A stretch of 64,000 bases of DNA. It comes from Amborella trichopoda. Taxonomy: Eukaryota > Streptophyta > Magnoliopsida > Amborellales > Amborellaceae. Each line of letters starts with the position of its first letter. Position 1 is the stretch's first letter. Below, in pieces: positions 1 through 9,608 of this stretch. Position numbers and translations under genes: made by a program. The stretch is taken from NCBI RefSeq assembly GCF_000471905.2, contig NW_006498192.1:2684586-2748585 (forward strand), in the 5' to 3' direction. Under the pieces are notes generated by a model that saw nothing but the letters and a program-made list of their open reading frames with translations, had not been told where the DNA came from and ran no database searches.

Positions 1-174
1 TATTTCACAAGGCAATCAGGGCGTTTTCTTTTTTATTTCTGCAAATTCTTTCTTTATTGAATCTCATAAAGAAATATTATATGTTTTTTTCCTTCAATCT
101 TGTACAATCTTGTATTCCGATTTCCATACGTTTTGATTTGGGGTGACATTAATGGATGCATATGTATTTGGTAG

Positions 175-1182
175 GCTCTACAATTTTAATTACTCCATGG
201 GAATTCATCTTCTTCAAGCCGAGAACCCGGACAGTCTCCCCAAGAAAACTGAGATCAACCCAAAGGATAACCACATCTCCTTTCAGGTAAATCTTTCCAT
301 CTTCTCTCTGTGAATTTTGGCTTATATCTCTCTTGATTATTGCATTTCTCGGTGCATCAATCTTAATTATTTTAAGTCCTTCTTCACTGTTGTCTTTTCT
401 CTTTTGCTCTTAACACATCTATTGGTTCGAAAATGCCAAAAACTTTGCTAAAGTTTTATTCATTATAATAAGTAGTTCTCAACAGGAATTTGGAAGCAAA
501 TGAAATATTTTAATTTTGAGAACCAGGGGAGATCCTCGTCTATAATGTTCCCTATTTTTTTTCTTCTAATTTTTAATCCCAGATTCCGTTTGAATATACC
601 TTTTTTTTTTTTTATCTTTTTCAATTTACGTTAAAGTCTTCAAAATATTATTATTGTGATTATTATTATTATTATATTTACCTTGAAAGTGTCAAAGCCA
701 AAAGTTATAGACCTACGTCTCTTTCTCTCTCTTTAATTTTACAAATCAATATATAATTATTTTCTCAAATCAGTGTATCGTTATCATTCTTTTTTTTTTT
801 TTTTGTCAATTAATTGGGGTCAGCTACGTTTTCGGATAGCTGAATTAAAAAGCCATGCTCTCGCCATCAATAAATCACAATATTTGTTATAAATATTAGA
901 TTTTAATGGGAATGTTTGGTTGCATTGTAGTGTGAGAGCATGGCAGCAGTAGCAAGGGGGTTGAAGGATATGGGGATTAAATACATCGAAAGGGAAGTAG
1001 AGGAAGGCGGCATCTTTGTCTCTCAGATATTCTTCCACGATCCCGACGGATTCATGGTCGAGATCTGCGACTGCGAAAACCTGCCTGTGGTTCCTCTAGC
1101 TGCAAATGCGAATGGTGCCTCCGCTTGCAAGATGAGGCCAATTCTTCAACGCCATGAAGATCTTGCCTTGTGCATCAATTAG
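175..1182 (+). CDS. Glyoxalase I/VOC-family protein, last two exons (5' part outside window)
   Basis: Two exons join in frame across an intron at 287-930 with GT...AG ends. Exon 175-286 encodes a stretch containing GIHLLQAENPDS and INPKDNHISFQ. Exon 931-1182 continues with CESMAAV, EEGGIFVSQ and FFHDPDGFMVEICDC and stops at a TAG at 1180-1182. These are the hallmarks of plant lactoylglutathione lyase-like (vicinal oxygen chelate) proteins, which detoxify methylglyoxal adducts or related compounds. The HDPDGFMVEIC strand carries the glutamate that acts as a metal ligand in true glyoxalase I. A start at the ATG at 152 is possible, but an AG acceptor before 175 and family alignment favour an exon boundary, so the N-terminal half should lie left of the window. 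The C-terminus after NLPVVPL (about 30 residues ending LALCIN) is unlike the usual short basic/Cys tail, so the end may have drifted. Role is inferred from family; intactness of the full gene is unknown. Confidence 0.85.
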
Positions 1183-1386
1183 GACCCAAGTTCTTGAATT
1201 GCATGCTCTCTTCCTCTCTCTATAGTTTCTCTCTCTAAGACTCTGGTCTCCTTTTGGTGGAGGTGATATCTCTACCCTTTGGATTTTTGCCTTCTCTTTC
1301 TGGTTTTTGGTCCCCTTTCGGTGGGGGTGACGAATCTTGCCTTTTGATTTTTGGTATGATTTGGTTGAAAATGTTGCCAATATGAT

Positions 1387-1487
1387 TTGTCACATCAAAT
1401 ATAAAGGTTTTGTTGGGTTCTTAAATAATGTGAGATCGACTTGTTTGTCACATGAAATATAAAGCCTTTGTTGGGTCTTAAACAATG
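1387..1487 (+). repeat. Imperfect direct repeat of about 45 bp
   Basis: Two copies of a TTGTCACATSAAATATAAAG-type segment ending in GGGTYCTTAAA lie at about 1387-1430 and 1445-1487, downstream of the glyoxalase stop. The second copy is interrupted by the hAT-like element that starts at 1483. The first copy approximates the empty site. The 1183-1386 stretch is presumably the gene's 3'UTR and flank; nothing else is visible there. Confidence 0.6.
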
Positions 1488-3153
1488 TTTAAAAAAACCT
1501 CGGAGTCGTCTAGTTCGATTTGGGGATCGTCATGGACGAATCGAATCGGCGAAAAAAACGGGAATCGTTCGGTTTTAGAGAGAACCGGATGGATTTGTAC
1601 AGTGATTTTTCAATTCACTGTACGGAATCGGCGAGTCCGTACAATGAATCGGCGAGTCCCGTACGATATTTTTTTTTTTTTTTTGTTTTTTTTTTTGTGG
1701 GTAATCCATGAAAGATTTTTTTTTGTATTATGTAATCGATTTTTTTGTAATCCATGATCGAATTGTTTTATTTTATTTTTGTAATCCATGATCGAATTTT
1801 TATTTATTTTTATTTTTGTAACCCATGATCGAATTTTTGTAATCCATGATCGAATTTTTTGTAATCCATGATCGAAATGTTTGTTTTTTTTTGTTGTAAT
1901 CCATGATCGAATTTTTTTTTTGTTTTTGTTTTTTGTAACCCATGATAGAATTTTTTGTAATCCATGATCAAATGTTTCGTAATCCATGATCGAAATGTTT
2001 GTTTTTTTTTTGTAATCCATGATCAAAATGTTTGTTTCTTTTTTTTGTAATCCATGATCGAATTTTTTGTTTTTTGTTTTTTTTGTAACCCATGATAGAG
2101 TTTTTTGTAATCCATGATTGAATTTTTTGCAATCCATGATTGAATTGTTTTTTTCTTTTTTGTAATCCACGATTGAATTTTTTGTTTTTTTTGTTTGTTT
2201 TTTTTGTAATCCATGATCGAATTTTATGTAATCCATGATCAAATTTTTTGTAATCCATGATTGAATTTTTTGAAAATTTGTGAATTTTTTTTTTAATCCA
2301 TGATCGAATTTTTTTATGTAATCCATTATAGAATTTTTTGAAAATTTGTGATTTTTTTTTTTTAATCCATGATCGAATATTTTTTTATAATCCATGATTG
2401 AATTTTTTGAAAATTTGTGATTTTTTTTTTTTAATCCATGATCGATTTTTTTTGAAAATTTGTTTTTTTTTTTTTTTAAATTCCATATTATTCAAAGAGA
2501 AAATGAGAGAGATGATGATTCTGAGGCCATTCTATCCCAGCCATATTATTTACATATCGAGTCCCAACAGTAACAGTGTAGGGATGAGCACGACAGTGCA
2601 GGTGAACATGAAGGATGGACAATCTTCGGGGATTTTAGATTGGGAACACAACAAAACACTAATACTCAGACGCCTGCTAATATCGATGATTCGTTTTTAG
2701 ATCGAATCAATGAATTGTTAAACGATTTCAATCAATGGCACCAGCGTGACCAAGAAGAATAATAACGTCGTCAATCATTTTATTTTTGGATCATATGTTA
2801 TTAATTTTATGCTTTATTGTAGTCCATGTATGTTGATATATTTATTCCATGATAATTCTATGTTTATCCTTTTGTGTGATCTAAATTAAATGCTGAATGG
2901 CGGTTCAGGGAAAGAACATATCAATATTCGCATATTTATTCAAAAACATGAAAATTCTTTATAGAGTACCTTCATTTCTTATTGAATTCTTAAAAAATAA
3001 TATTTATAATAAATTTTAATAATTTTTTTGGATTTTTTTTAAGTTTTATTATGACCGATTCACTCGATTTTCGATCCGAATCGTCGATTCACCGATCTGA
3101 ATCGGTTTTTTGGAAGTCCGATCCGGGTCATCGATCCGTTTTTTAAACCATTG
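1483..3153. mobile_element. Non-autonomous hAT-like DNA transposon
   Basis: Both ends carry CAATG(G)TTTAAAAAAC as an imperfect terminal inverted repeat: CAATGTTTAAAAAAAC begins at 1483 and its reverse complement partner ends at 3153. The element is flanked by an exact 8-bp duplication GTCTTAAA at 1475-1482 and 3154-3161. An 8-bp duplication plus CA...TG ends fits the hAT superfamily. Subterminal regions (1500-1660 and 3045-3130) are rich in GAATCG/CGATTC words, as expected of transposase-binding repeats. No transposase is recognisable. The interior is mostly the minisatellite at 1695-2450 plus a non-repetitive remnant at about 2500-2790, which includes a short open frame starting MSTTVQVNMKDGQSSG that I cannot assign. 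A 9-bp duplication (GGTCTTAAA), which would suggest Mutator, is possible if the leading G is counted, but the TIR sequence favours hAT. Confidence 0.75.
1695..2450 (+). repeat. Minisatellite based on AATCCATGATCGAA
   Basis: About 25-30 copies of a GTAATCCATGATCGAA core are separated by T-rich spacers of varying length (T5-T12, GTTTG), inside the hAT-like element. Variants change GATCG to GATCA, GATTG or GATAG. The array produces spurious long reading frames on the minus strand (HGLQK / SWITKK words), which are not protein genes. Confidence 0.9.
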
Positions 3154-3429
3154 GTCTTAAATAAAGGGAGAGATGAACTTGTGCATGCATCTTAATGAGG
3201 AATTTTTTAATTTGGCCCTTATCAGTCTATTCGTTTTTCTGTCGAAATAATCCTCCACGTAAGCTTGGACCCACCTCTTTTAGGTTTTAGACTATGTTTG
3301 TTTGTTTGTTTCCATTGCATTTGGGATTTGCAGTTTATGTTGTGATGTGCCTGGGATAATTCTTAAAAAAATTATTTTAAATTGCCTTTTATGTTGTGGC
3401 GCGCTGAAGTCAGTAGTTGGCATACGGGT

Positions 3430-3822
3430 GCATCCGTAGCTGTAGGGGTAAGGTTCACCTTCGAATTTTATCGTGGTATATAATTTTATCGTGGTATATT
3501 GATGCAAAGTGTTTTTAGGATTGTTTCAAAATTTATTTTTATATTTAATTATAAAATTTTAAAATAGTTAAAATTAAGTAGATTTATAAACATATGAAAA
3601 TATTGAAAGTGGGTAGTGTAGATAATATAGTATAAAATACACTATTTATAAGATTTAATTTTTTTTTGTTTTTCATAGCCATACGTCTAGATGTCGAGAT
3701 GATCAATCAAAGGGTTTTTTAATATTAAAACTATTTTTTCCGATGGATTTATGAGGGACATCCTTAGTTCCACTTTATATGAAAAGTGTGTTTTATGCTA
3801 GGGAAAAGTTTATATAAAGCTT
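3430..3822. repeat. MITE-like element, copy A
   Basis: This AT-rich stretch is colinear with 4550-4925. Shared landmarks are TAATTATAAAATTT, a GTCTAGAT/TGTAGATAATAT block, GATGTCGAGATGATCAAT and the end TATATAAAG. Its left end has TAAGGTTCACCTT, a degraded form of the terminal repeat seen in copy B. It lies upstream of the foldback element at 3825. Confidence 0.5.
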
Positions 3823-3824
3823 GA

Positions 3825-4188
3825 GGCTCTAAACAATCAAATTAAATTAGAGCCTACCTCAGAAATTTCTAATTTCACTAGAAGAGGTTTGATGCCCAAA
3901 CATTCTCAAATTGATTATCTCCGACGTCAAGATGCGTGGACGTGAGAAAAAAAATGGATTTCAAGTTTCAAAAATAGTTTATTTTATAACGTATTTTTTG
4001 ACCATCAATTTTTAAGATTTTCAAGTTTTTATACATCCATCGATCTACATTATTTTGAAGCTTTAAATTTTATAAATAAAGATGAAAATATGTTTTAAGG
4101 TTATCACAAAGATTTTCAATATTGAAATCACAATTCTCAAGATTATGTGATTATGTAGAAGTAGGCTCTAATTTGATTGTTTAGAGCC
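3825..4188. mobile_element. Foldback/MITE with about 31-bp terminal inverted repeats
   Basis: The left end GGCTCTAAACAATCAAATT(AAATT)AGAGCC is matched by its reverse complement at the right end (4161-4188), differing mainly by a 5-bp insertion. Each terminal repeat is itself nearly palindromic (GGCTCTAA...TTAGAGCC). The 300-bp interior is AT-rich and has no coding potential. I could not define a clean target duplication, so the superfamily is unassigned. Confidence 0.6.
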
Positions 4189-4205
4189 CGGGCTCTATAC
4201 AAATG

Positions 4206-4372
4206 GCACCCGTATCTGATTTCTAGATAGAATTAGAAGGTTATTGGCACTAGTGAAGTCCTTTTCGAAAATCGCACCCGTATCAGATTCGTAGATAGAA
4301 TTAGAAGGTTATTGGCACTAATGAAGTTTCGATAATTAGAAGGTTATTGGCACTAGTGAAGTCCTTTTCGAA
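4206..4372 (+). repeat. Short direct repeats (about 72 bp, three partial copies)
   Basis: GCACCCGTATC...GAATTAGAAGGTTATTGGCAC followed by TAGTGAAGTCCTTTTCGAAAA is present fully at about 4206-4276 and 4277-4330, with a third, shortened copy at 4333-4372. The flanking GATAGGGCTGCA motif is also doubled at 4387-4430. No coding content. Confidence 0.65.
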
Positions 4373-4549
4373 AAGAAAATGATTTAATAGGGCTGCAAAA
4401 GGAAAATGGTTTGATAGGGCTGCAGCCCTATTAAAATAAGTACACTTCACCTCATAATTGCAATTCAAACATCGGAAAAACTATCATCTCGGTTTCAATA
4501 TTATGATTACAATAAAGGATTAGGATTTCTAAAAAAAAGGTGTGGTTCC

Positions 4550-4925
4550 TTTAAGGTTGCGACCTTAAACCATCCAATTAAAGTGTTTCTCCAAATTTTA
4601 TCATAAAATGTAATGTTAATGTAAAAAAGTATTTAGATTATTTTAAAATTTATTTTATATCTAATTATAAAATTTAAATTAAAAAATAGTTAAATTCAAG
4701 TAGATATATAAATATATGAAAATCTTAAAAATAGACAGTCTAGATAATATATTGCAAGATACATTATTTTTGGGACTCAAATTTATTTATTTATTCTATA
4801 TTCATACATTTCGATGTCGAGATGATCAATTAGAGGGCTTTTCAATATTAAAACAATATTTTTCGATGGATTTTTGATACGCATAAGTAATTTTACATTT
4901 TAAGGTTGGAACCTTATATAAAGTT
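4550..4925. mobile_element. MITE-like element, copy B
   Basis: The left end TTTAAGGTTGCGACCTTAAA and the right end TTTTAAGGTTGGAACCTTATA are inverted with respect to each other (about 20 bp). The interior is colinear with copy A at 3430-3822. No target duplication could be fixed. The stretch from 4926 to 5338 holds AT-rich sequence with no feature that I can support. Confidence 0.5.
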
Positions 4926-5499
4926 TTTCTTTCTAAAAATAGTGTATATTGTAAAATATTATCTAAATGGCGTATTTTGCCTTTAAAAAAAAAAAGTGTA
5001 CATGCAAGATCGATATCATTTTTTTAATTTCAAATTTTATTCTCGGCATTGGAAATTGATTATCTCCATTATGGAGATTTTCAATACCAAAAATACTTTC
5101 CGGACAAAGATTTGAGGTGAGGTTTTATTTTATTTTCATAAAGCCTATATAGAATCTTCAGTTTTGATTGCAGAAACTTCATCCACTGAAAATGAACATC
5201 ACTCCTTTGAATATACAAAAGAAGAGAAGGCATATGCGGTGTAGGCAAAAGTAGCACCTTTTCACACTAATGCGTATTTGAAGCTTGAATGGTGACATGG
5301 AATTTGAAGGATAGAATGAATTTGCAGAGGCATTCTCTTAAAATTTTGGGAAAATATCTTTTTATTATCTATTTTTAACTTTTAGATATCTTGAAACTCA
5401 ATAATTAAAAATATTACTTGTAAGTAAAAGGTGTCAATCTTTTCTATCTTACAATCCCCTGAACCCATTTGACCATGTATTATTGACCCTAACAACTTA

Positions 5500-5940
5500 T
5501 GAAATAAGCAAACTAAGACAAATTTCTGGGACTTTAAACCTCTTCTACAATAAATTTTCAAGTAGAATCCCTGAAACTTTTGGAAATCTCCCAATTTTTG
5601 TTAGCCTGGATCTGACCCACAATGACTTGATTGGCAGGATTCCGGCCGCTAGAAACCAGATAAACCAAGGACCAACTGTTTTTTTCGAGAATCGTAACCT
5701 GTGCGGCTTCCCTTTAAAAAAGCCATGTGAAGTTTCAAAGGTTGCGATTTTGGTCGGAAATTTGGTACTGATTTTGGCTGAAAACTTCAGAGGCCCCTTT
5801 AAATAAGCCAAAAAAGGTGACACCAAAGCGAAGGCAAGGCCCAATGGTGCTGATTTTGGCCCGAGCCGTTGCTCTTGTCATCTCAACAATGTTTTTTTGC
5901 CACAAAAGTAGAGAGGGTTACCAGAAAAGCGAGAAGTGGG
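5500..5940 (+). pseudogene. Captured LRR receptor-like kinase fragment (last LRRs, juxtamembrane, TM)
   Basis: One frame from about 5505 reads FYNKFSSRIPETFGNLP, SLDLTHNDLIGRIPA, NQGPTVFFENRNLCGFPLKKPC. This is the end of a plant LRR ectodomain: two LRR repeats, then the NxxLCGxPL...PC cap of LRR-RLK proteins. After a stop at about 5804, a second frame segment (about 5820-5940) encodes a hydrophobic helix like MVLILA..ALVIS followed by FFCHKSREG, as expected of the transmembrane segment and basic stop-transfer. No kinase domain follows. The order (LRR, cap, TM) is that of a real gene, but frames are broken and part of the fragment is then repeated downstream. A complete receptor of the ZAR1/LRR-III type elsewhere in the genome is the likely donor (inference). 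Confidence 0.75.
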
Positions 5941-6570
5941 GATAAAGCAGGGGTTTAAGGGTTATGGATGAAGGACCAACTGCTTTTCGAGAACTGCAAC
6001 ATGTGTGGCTTCCCTTTAAATAAGCCATGTGAAGTTTCAAAGGTCGCAATTTTGGACGAAAATTTGGTGCTGATTTTGGCCGGAAATTCAGAGGTCCCTT
6101 TAAATAAGCCACAAAAGGTGACACCAAAGCAAAGGCAAGGCCCAATGGTGCTAATTTTGGCCGGGGCCATTGCTCTCGTCATCTTGGCAGCGTTTTTTTG
6201 CCGTAAAAGTAGAGAGGGTTGCCGGAAAAGTAAGAAGTGGGGAGAAAGCGGGGGTTTAAGGGTTATGGATGAAGGACCAACTGCTCTTTTCGGGAACTGT
6301 AACCGGTGCGGCTTTCCTTTAAATAAGCCATGTGAAGTTTTAGAGGTCGCGATTTTGGCCAGAAATTTTGTGCTGATTTTGGCCGGAAATTTCAGAGGTC
6401 CCTTTAAATAAGCCAGAAAAGGTGACACCAAAGCGAAGGCAAGGCCCAATGGTACTGATTTGGGCCAAAAATTTGGCCGCTGCTCTCGTCAACTTGGCAG
6501 CGTTTTTTTGCCATAAATGTAGACGGGGTTACCGGAAAAGTGAGAAATGGGGAGAAAGAGGGGTTTAAGG
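5667..6570 (+). repeat. Three tandem ~302-bp units derived from the LRR-kinase fragment
   Basis: AAGGACCAACTG recurs at 5667, 5971 and 6272 (offsets 304 and 301 bp). Each unit contains LCGFPL-like coding sequence, a duplicated ATTTTGGC..GAAATT segment, the hydrophobic segment, and ends GGGGTTTAAGGGTTATGGATGAAGG. The copies differ by scattered substitutions. A residual end-piece is repeated again at about 6560-6610. Confidence 0.85.
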
Positions 6571-6659
6571 GTTATGGATGAAAAAGAGGGGTTTAAGGGT
6601 TATGGATGAAGGGATTGTGTATGGTTTGGAGAGGGAAAACAAAGGTTTGTGTATAAAGT

Positions 6660-6905
6660 GGTGGTGGCAGATGAGGTGGCGCTCACGGTTCAAAGAGTGG
6701 CGAATGGTGGTGGCTAAGTTTAGATAGAGAGAGAGGGAGAGACTGAGTGCTTGCGGTTTAGAGAGTGGCGGATGGTGGTGGTTAAGTTTAGAGAGAGAGA
6801 GGGAGAGACTGAGTGCTCGCTGTTCAAAGAGTGGTCGATGGTGGTGGCTAAGTTTAGAGAGAGAGAGGGAGAGACTGAGTTTAGAGAGAGAGGGGGTAGG
6901 TTGGA
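6660..6905 (+). repeat. GA-rich tandem repeat, period about 67 bp
   Basis: GAGTGGC(G) occurs at 6695, 6763 and 6829, each followed by ATGGTGGTGG and TAAGTTTAGA(GA)n GGGAGAGACTGAG. The repeat lies in the right half of the Pack-MULE-like element, just inside its TIR. Confidence 0.8.
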
Positions 6906-7096
6906 GGTTAGGTTTTGAGGGAAGAAAGTCATTTCATAAGTTGTTGAGGTCAATGATACATGTTCAAATGGATTTTGGTGGTTGTAAGATAAAAAAGATG
7001 GAGACTTTTTCTTCCAAGTAATATTTTTAATTCTTGAGTCTCATGAGATATAGAAGTTAAAAATACGGGATAAGAAGATATTTTCTCTAAAATATT

Positions 7097-7275
7097 TTTA
7101 CCTTTTAAAATTGGAATGAAGTTGGAGAGGCCTTTTCTCTATTAAACAAAGTTTTCTTACTTTTTTAAATTGGAATGAAGTTGGAGAGGCATTTCCTATC
7201 TTGAATACAGTTTTCTTACTTTTTAAAATTGGAATAAAGTTGGAGAGGAATTTTCTCTTAAATGAAGTTTTTTTA
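7097..7275 (+). repeat. 59-bp tandem repeat, three copies
   Basis: TTGGAATGAAGTTGGAGAGG (TTGGAATAAAG... in the third copy) starts at 7111, 7170 and 7229, with intervening TTTTCTTACTTTTTAAA. The array abuts the right target duplication of the MULE. From 7276 to 8109 I see AT-rich sequence and no supportable gene. Confidence 0.8.
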
Positions 7276-8109
7276 CTTTATAAAATATCTTGTGAGGCTC
7301 TCTTTAAAAGAGAACTCTGGTGTTCTAAATATTGCAATATTCAAGTATTTGTAGCAGTGAGATATATCGTTTTTTCCTCTCATGTATCTTGAGATCAAAT
7401 TTATAATTTATACATACTGATTTATCATTGAAGCGAATATTGTCTAGAGAGAATAATTATATATACCTAGAATTAGGGATTTTTTTTTTCACCATTGACA
7501 TGATGGATTAGTTGTCTTTAGTGTATCTCATTAAGCAATTTTTTTATCATTTTTAGTAAAGAGCAACTTTAAAACTCAAATCCTCGTCGACATATATTTC
7601 TCTCATTTTTCATTGAAATTTATGCGAAGCTGATTCTAGTTTATCTTGATTCAATCATATAAAGGATCTCCATACTTTTTTATTGGTTCAAGAGCTACAA
7701 ATCGGGAGATGAGCTATTTTGTGAAAGATGAATGTTTTTCGAAACCTAGTCAATCCGCATCAATCACTCCCTCACCCAGAAAACCAGGTCAGATTGGCTG
7801 TCCGGATTTGGATAAACAGCCGGATTCAAACTGAAAATTTCAAAAAGTAACTAAAACAATATTTTTTGAGTTCCTTAAAAAAATAATAGTACTATTAAAT
7901 TATAGTTTTTTTTTTGTCTAACTAAAAATACCTTAATAGACTTATCTCTTTTCTAAGTGTTTGTTGTCTATTACATCAATTTCACAGTAAGCAATTTATC
8001 TTCCCCATATAAGTTATCCAAATGGATAAAGAAATATATGCCAATAAAAAGCCAATTTGGCATAGAAATTATTTCCCGGCCATTTGCATCAATCCAAATA
8101 TATAAGTAA

Positions 8110-9312
8110 GGGAAACTATCTCTTTAACTCCTATTTTTTGCTTCCATTTCTCAAGAGACCCAAGAATTTAAATTATTTTTTGCGGCATAAAGTTGCTATC
8201 TTTTCTATCTTTCTAACCCTAGACTCCTTTGACTATATATTATTGACCTAAACATTTTATAAAATGATACCATCTCTATCTCTCTCAAAACTCTATATCT
8301 CTTCCTTTCTCTCTCTCTCTCTCTCTCAAAACTCCGTCTCTCACCTCTCTCATCGTCTCTTTCTCTCTGTTATTTGGGCAAGAGGAGCAAGTAATTTTCT
8401 TCAATACAAAACTAACTAAAACAAAACCTGCAAGAGGAGCAAGTAATTTTCTTCAATACAAAACTAATCAAAACAAAACCTTACTTCCAATTCAATCGAT
8501 TCTCTTTCTCTCCTGACCCACTACTCTTTTTTTTCTCTCTCTGTCTCTACAACATCCATAAACCCACTTTGAGGTGGATGGCGCCTTAAATTTTTAAAAA
8601 AGAGGGAACAAGTTATGGCCTCTGATATGTTAGAAAGAAATTTCAGAGTCAATTACATGTTCCCTCTTTCTCTCATAGAGGCCATGACCTGTTCCCTCCT
8701 TTTAAAAATTTCCACCTCAAAGTGGGTCTATGAATGTTATAGAGAAAGAGAGAGCAAAACGAATGTACAGCCAAGAGACTATATATCAGAAACCGTGACC
8801 TCTTCCCTCCTTTTAGAAATTTTAGGCGCCATCACCTCAAAGTGGGCTTATGGATATATCAGAGGTGGTGACTTGTTCCCTCTTTTTAAAAATTTTAGGT
8901 GCCATCCAACTCAAAGTGGGCTTATGGATGTTGTACAGAAAGAGAGAGAGAGAAAAAAAGTAGTGGGTCAGGAGAGAGAGAGAGAAAAGGGATTGAATTG
9001 GAAGTAAGGTTTGGTGCTTGGTAGTTTTGTATTGAAGAAGATTACTTGCTCCTCTTGTCCAAATAACAGAGAGAAAGAGAGGATGAGAGAGGTGAGAAAC
9101 CAAGTTTTCAGAGAGAGGAAAGATACAGAATTTTGAGAGAGATAGAGATGGAGTCATTTTACAAAATGTTTAAGTCAATAATGTATGGTCAAATGGGTCT
9201 AGGAGGTAGGAAGATAGAAAAGATAGAGACTTTATATCGCAAGAAATAGTTTAAATTCTTGGGTCTCTTGAGAAATGGAAGCAAAAAATAGGGGGTAGGG
9301 AGATATTTTCCC
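8110..9312. mobile_element. Long-TIR Mutator-like element (almost all inverted repeat)
   Basis: The left end GGGAAACTATCTC and the right end ...GAGATATTTTCCC are inverted. Similarity continues inward for roughly 440-500 bp on each side (about 8110-8612 against 8870-9312), including CCTATTTTTTGCTTCCA, CTCTCTCAAAACTC, GAGGAGCAAGTAAT and CCACTTTGAGGTGGATGGCGCC blocks. The flanks TATAAGTAA (8101-8109) and TATAAAGAA (9313-9321) match at 7 of 9 positions, fitting a decayed 9-bp target duplication. The outer ~160 bp is the same family as the TIR of the element at 5348. The central ~250 bp contains further copies of TIR-derived pieces and no captured gene that I can recognise. Transcripts through it would form long double-stranded RNA. 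Confidence 0.75.
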
Positions 9313-9343
9313 TATAAAGAATACATTCTTATGATATTTTGAA

Positions 9344-9608
9344 TTGAATGGCAATTATTATAGCTAATAAGCCCCACCCCAAGAAAACTAAAAGCAAATA
9401 AATAAAAATAAAATAAGTAAAAGGAATCCAACATGAAAATATTTCCAACAAAAATAAAATTAAGTAAAAAAAATATAGAATTAAGGTATCCCCAACAAGT
9501 AAAAATTATTGAATGGCAATTATTATGGCTAATAAGCCCCACCACACGAAAACTAAAAGCAAATAAATAAAAATAAAATAAGTAAAAGGAATCCAACATG
9601 AAAATATT
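9344..9608 (+). repeat. 100-bp direct repeat, two copies 165 bp apart
   Basis: TTGAATGGCAATTATTAT..CTAATAAGCCCCACC through GGAATCCAACATGAAAATATT occurs at 9344-9443 and 9509-9608 with few differences. The 65-bp spacer is AT-rich. This could be the remnant of a small element duplication. Confidence 0.85.

Larger units (their letters stand above)
5348..7087. mobile_element. Pack-MULE-like element carrying an LRR receptor kinase fragment
   Basis: The ends are GGGAAAATATC at 5348 and GATATTTTCTC ending at 7087. The terminal inverted repeats run about 155-165 bp (5348-5512 against 6935-7087). They share blocks such as AATTAAAAATATTACTTG, TTTTCTATCTTACAA and TTTGACCATGTATTATTGACC. The flanks give a 9-bp target duplication with one mismatch: TAAAATTTT at 5339-5347 and TAAAATATT at 7088-7096. 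Long TIRs plus a 9-bp duplication define Mutator-like elements, and a captured host-gene fragment without transposase defines a Pack-MULE. The right part (6550-6935) holds GA-rich tandem repeats. The insertion lies at the edge of a 59-bp tandem array (7097-7275), and the flank at 5310-5340 resembles a unit of that array. Confidence 0.8.

Noticed and set aside
1610..2395. Minus-strand 261-codon open frame with repeated HGLQK / SWITKK
   Set aside because: Product of translating the AATCCATGATCGAA minisatellite; repeats shift frame and have no protein-like composition.
1483..3153. Mutator assignment for the element at 1483
   Set aside because: A 9-bp duplication is possible only if one G is shared; both ends then lose their symmetric CAATG, and the short TIR fits hAT better.
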